Assembly: GCA_947480015.1 (NCBI GenBank)
Contig: CANKBS010000033.1
Location: 1 to 36,054, forward strand
Direction: 5' to 3'
From: Sphingobacteriaceae bacterium
Lineage (GTDB): Bacteria; Bacteroidota; Bacteroidia; B-17B0; Aurantibacillaceae
Length of the DNA: 36,054 nt
Part shown: in pieces, positions 35,769 to 36,054 of the stretch
Layout: each line of letters begins with the position of its first letter
How positions within the stretch are numbered: position 1 is the first letter of the stretch
Notes under the pieces: model-generated
What the model was told of the DNA's origin: nothing
Databases searched by the model: none
What the model saw: the letters and a program-made list of their open reading frames with translations, nothing else
Program-made: the position numbers and the translations under genes

Positions 35769-36054
35769 TTAACGTGTCAAACTCACATGCCCCGTCATTT
35801 CTTTCTCTTGCCCGTTATTGGCTGAGACCTTGATCTTCCACACATACACATCCTGTTTACAGTTCACGGTGTTAAAGGTGCCATCCCAACCGTTGTTAAT
35901 CTCCACACTTTCAAACAACTCGGCGCCCCAGCGATCAAAAATTGATAAATGATAAAATTTCACCCCTCGTAATACCGGCATAAATACTTCATTCATGCCA
36001 TCACCATTGGGGGTAAAGGCATTGGGTACATAAATATTAAAATCAGCTTCTACC
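35769..36054 (-). CDS. C-terminus of a third T9SS cargo, cut by the window edge
   Basis: The partial frame runs from the right window edge (first full codon at 36053-36051) to TAA at 35769. The 94 visible residues form the gliding-motility / T9SS type B domain: NIYVPNAFTPNGDGMNE, FMPVLRGVKFYHLSIFDRWG, AELFES, GWDGTF, CKQDVYVWKI and HVSLTR. It closely matches the end of the 1531-residue protein. The internal Met at 35996 is not the start. The acyltransferase gene follows 83 bases downstream. Confidence 0.88.
   Translation of the reverse strand, partial: VEADFNIYVPNAFTPNGDGMNEVFMPVLRGVKFYHLSIFDRWGAELFESVEINNGWDGTFNTVNCKQDVYVWKIKVSANNGQEKEMTGHVSLTR

Noticed and set aside
1-36054. tRNA or rRNA genes
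   Set aside because: No cloverleaf-like or rRNA-like segment was recognised in any of the gaps.

Overview
The window comes from an AT-rich member of the Bacteroidota (Flavobacteriales/Sphingobacteriales-like; the order cannot be fixed from this sequence). Four things point there: a gliding-motility lipoprotein gene (gldD) beside ssb; secreted proteins ending in type IX secretion (T9SS) sorting domains; promoters of the TTTG-N19-TAnnTTTG type; and a fused str-S10-spc-alpha ribosomal cluster without tuf.

Layout. Positions 1-3628: a leftward promoter for a gene outside the window, then ssb and gldD (+), a small lipoprotein with a Rieske-like fold pattern but no metal ligands (-), and an S41 C-terminal processing peptidase (+). 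Positions 3954-8549 (-): a 1531-residue secreted adhesin-like protein with an N-terminal propeller-like region, PKD/Ig-like repeats and a gliding-motility-type (T9SS type B) C-terminal domain. Positions 8816-26459 (-): an unbroken run of 32 genes, read in the order rpsL, rpsG, fusA, rpsJ to rplO, secY, infA, rpmJ, rpsM, rpsK, rpsD, rpoA, rplQ. It includes the short genes rpmJ and rpmD. One strong promoter lies before rpsL, a second candidate lies between rpsN and rpsH, and a terminator follows rplQ. Positions 26932-27863 (-): two related small cysteine-patterned lipoproteins flanked by two copies of an unknown small ORF. Positions 28142-29935 (-): rpsA with tandem terminators. Positions 30285-32305 (+): ruvB and a SAM-dependent methyltransferase. 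Positions 32548-36054 (-): a second secreted protein paralogous to the 1531-residue one but with a type A sorting domain, a PlsC-like acyltransferase, and the C-terminus of a third T9SS cargo cut by the window edge.

Most of the window is conserved housekeeping. The translation genes (r-protein cluster, fusA, infA, rpsA) share a promoter style with C-rich sequence just downstream of the -7 box, which suggests coordinated growth-rate control. The less described parts are the duplicated ORF/lipoprotein locus, the ligand-less Rieske-like lipoprotein, the secreted paralogs with exchanged T9SS sorting domains, a 7-bp-period array in the rplQ leader, and structured leaders inside the ribosomal cluster. 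I saw no tRNA, rRNA, CRISPR array or insertion sequence.
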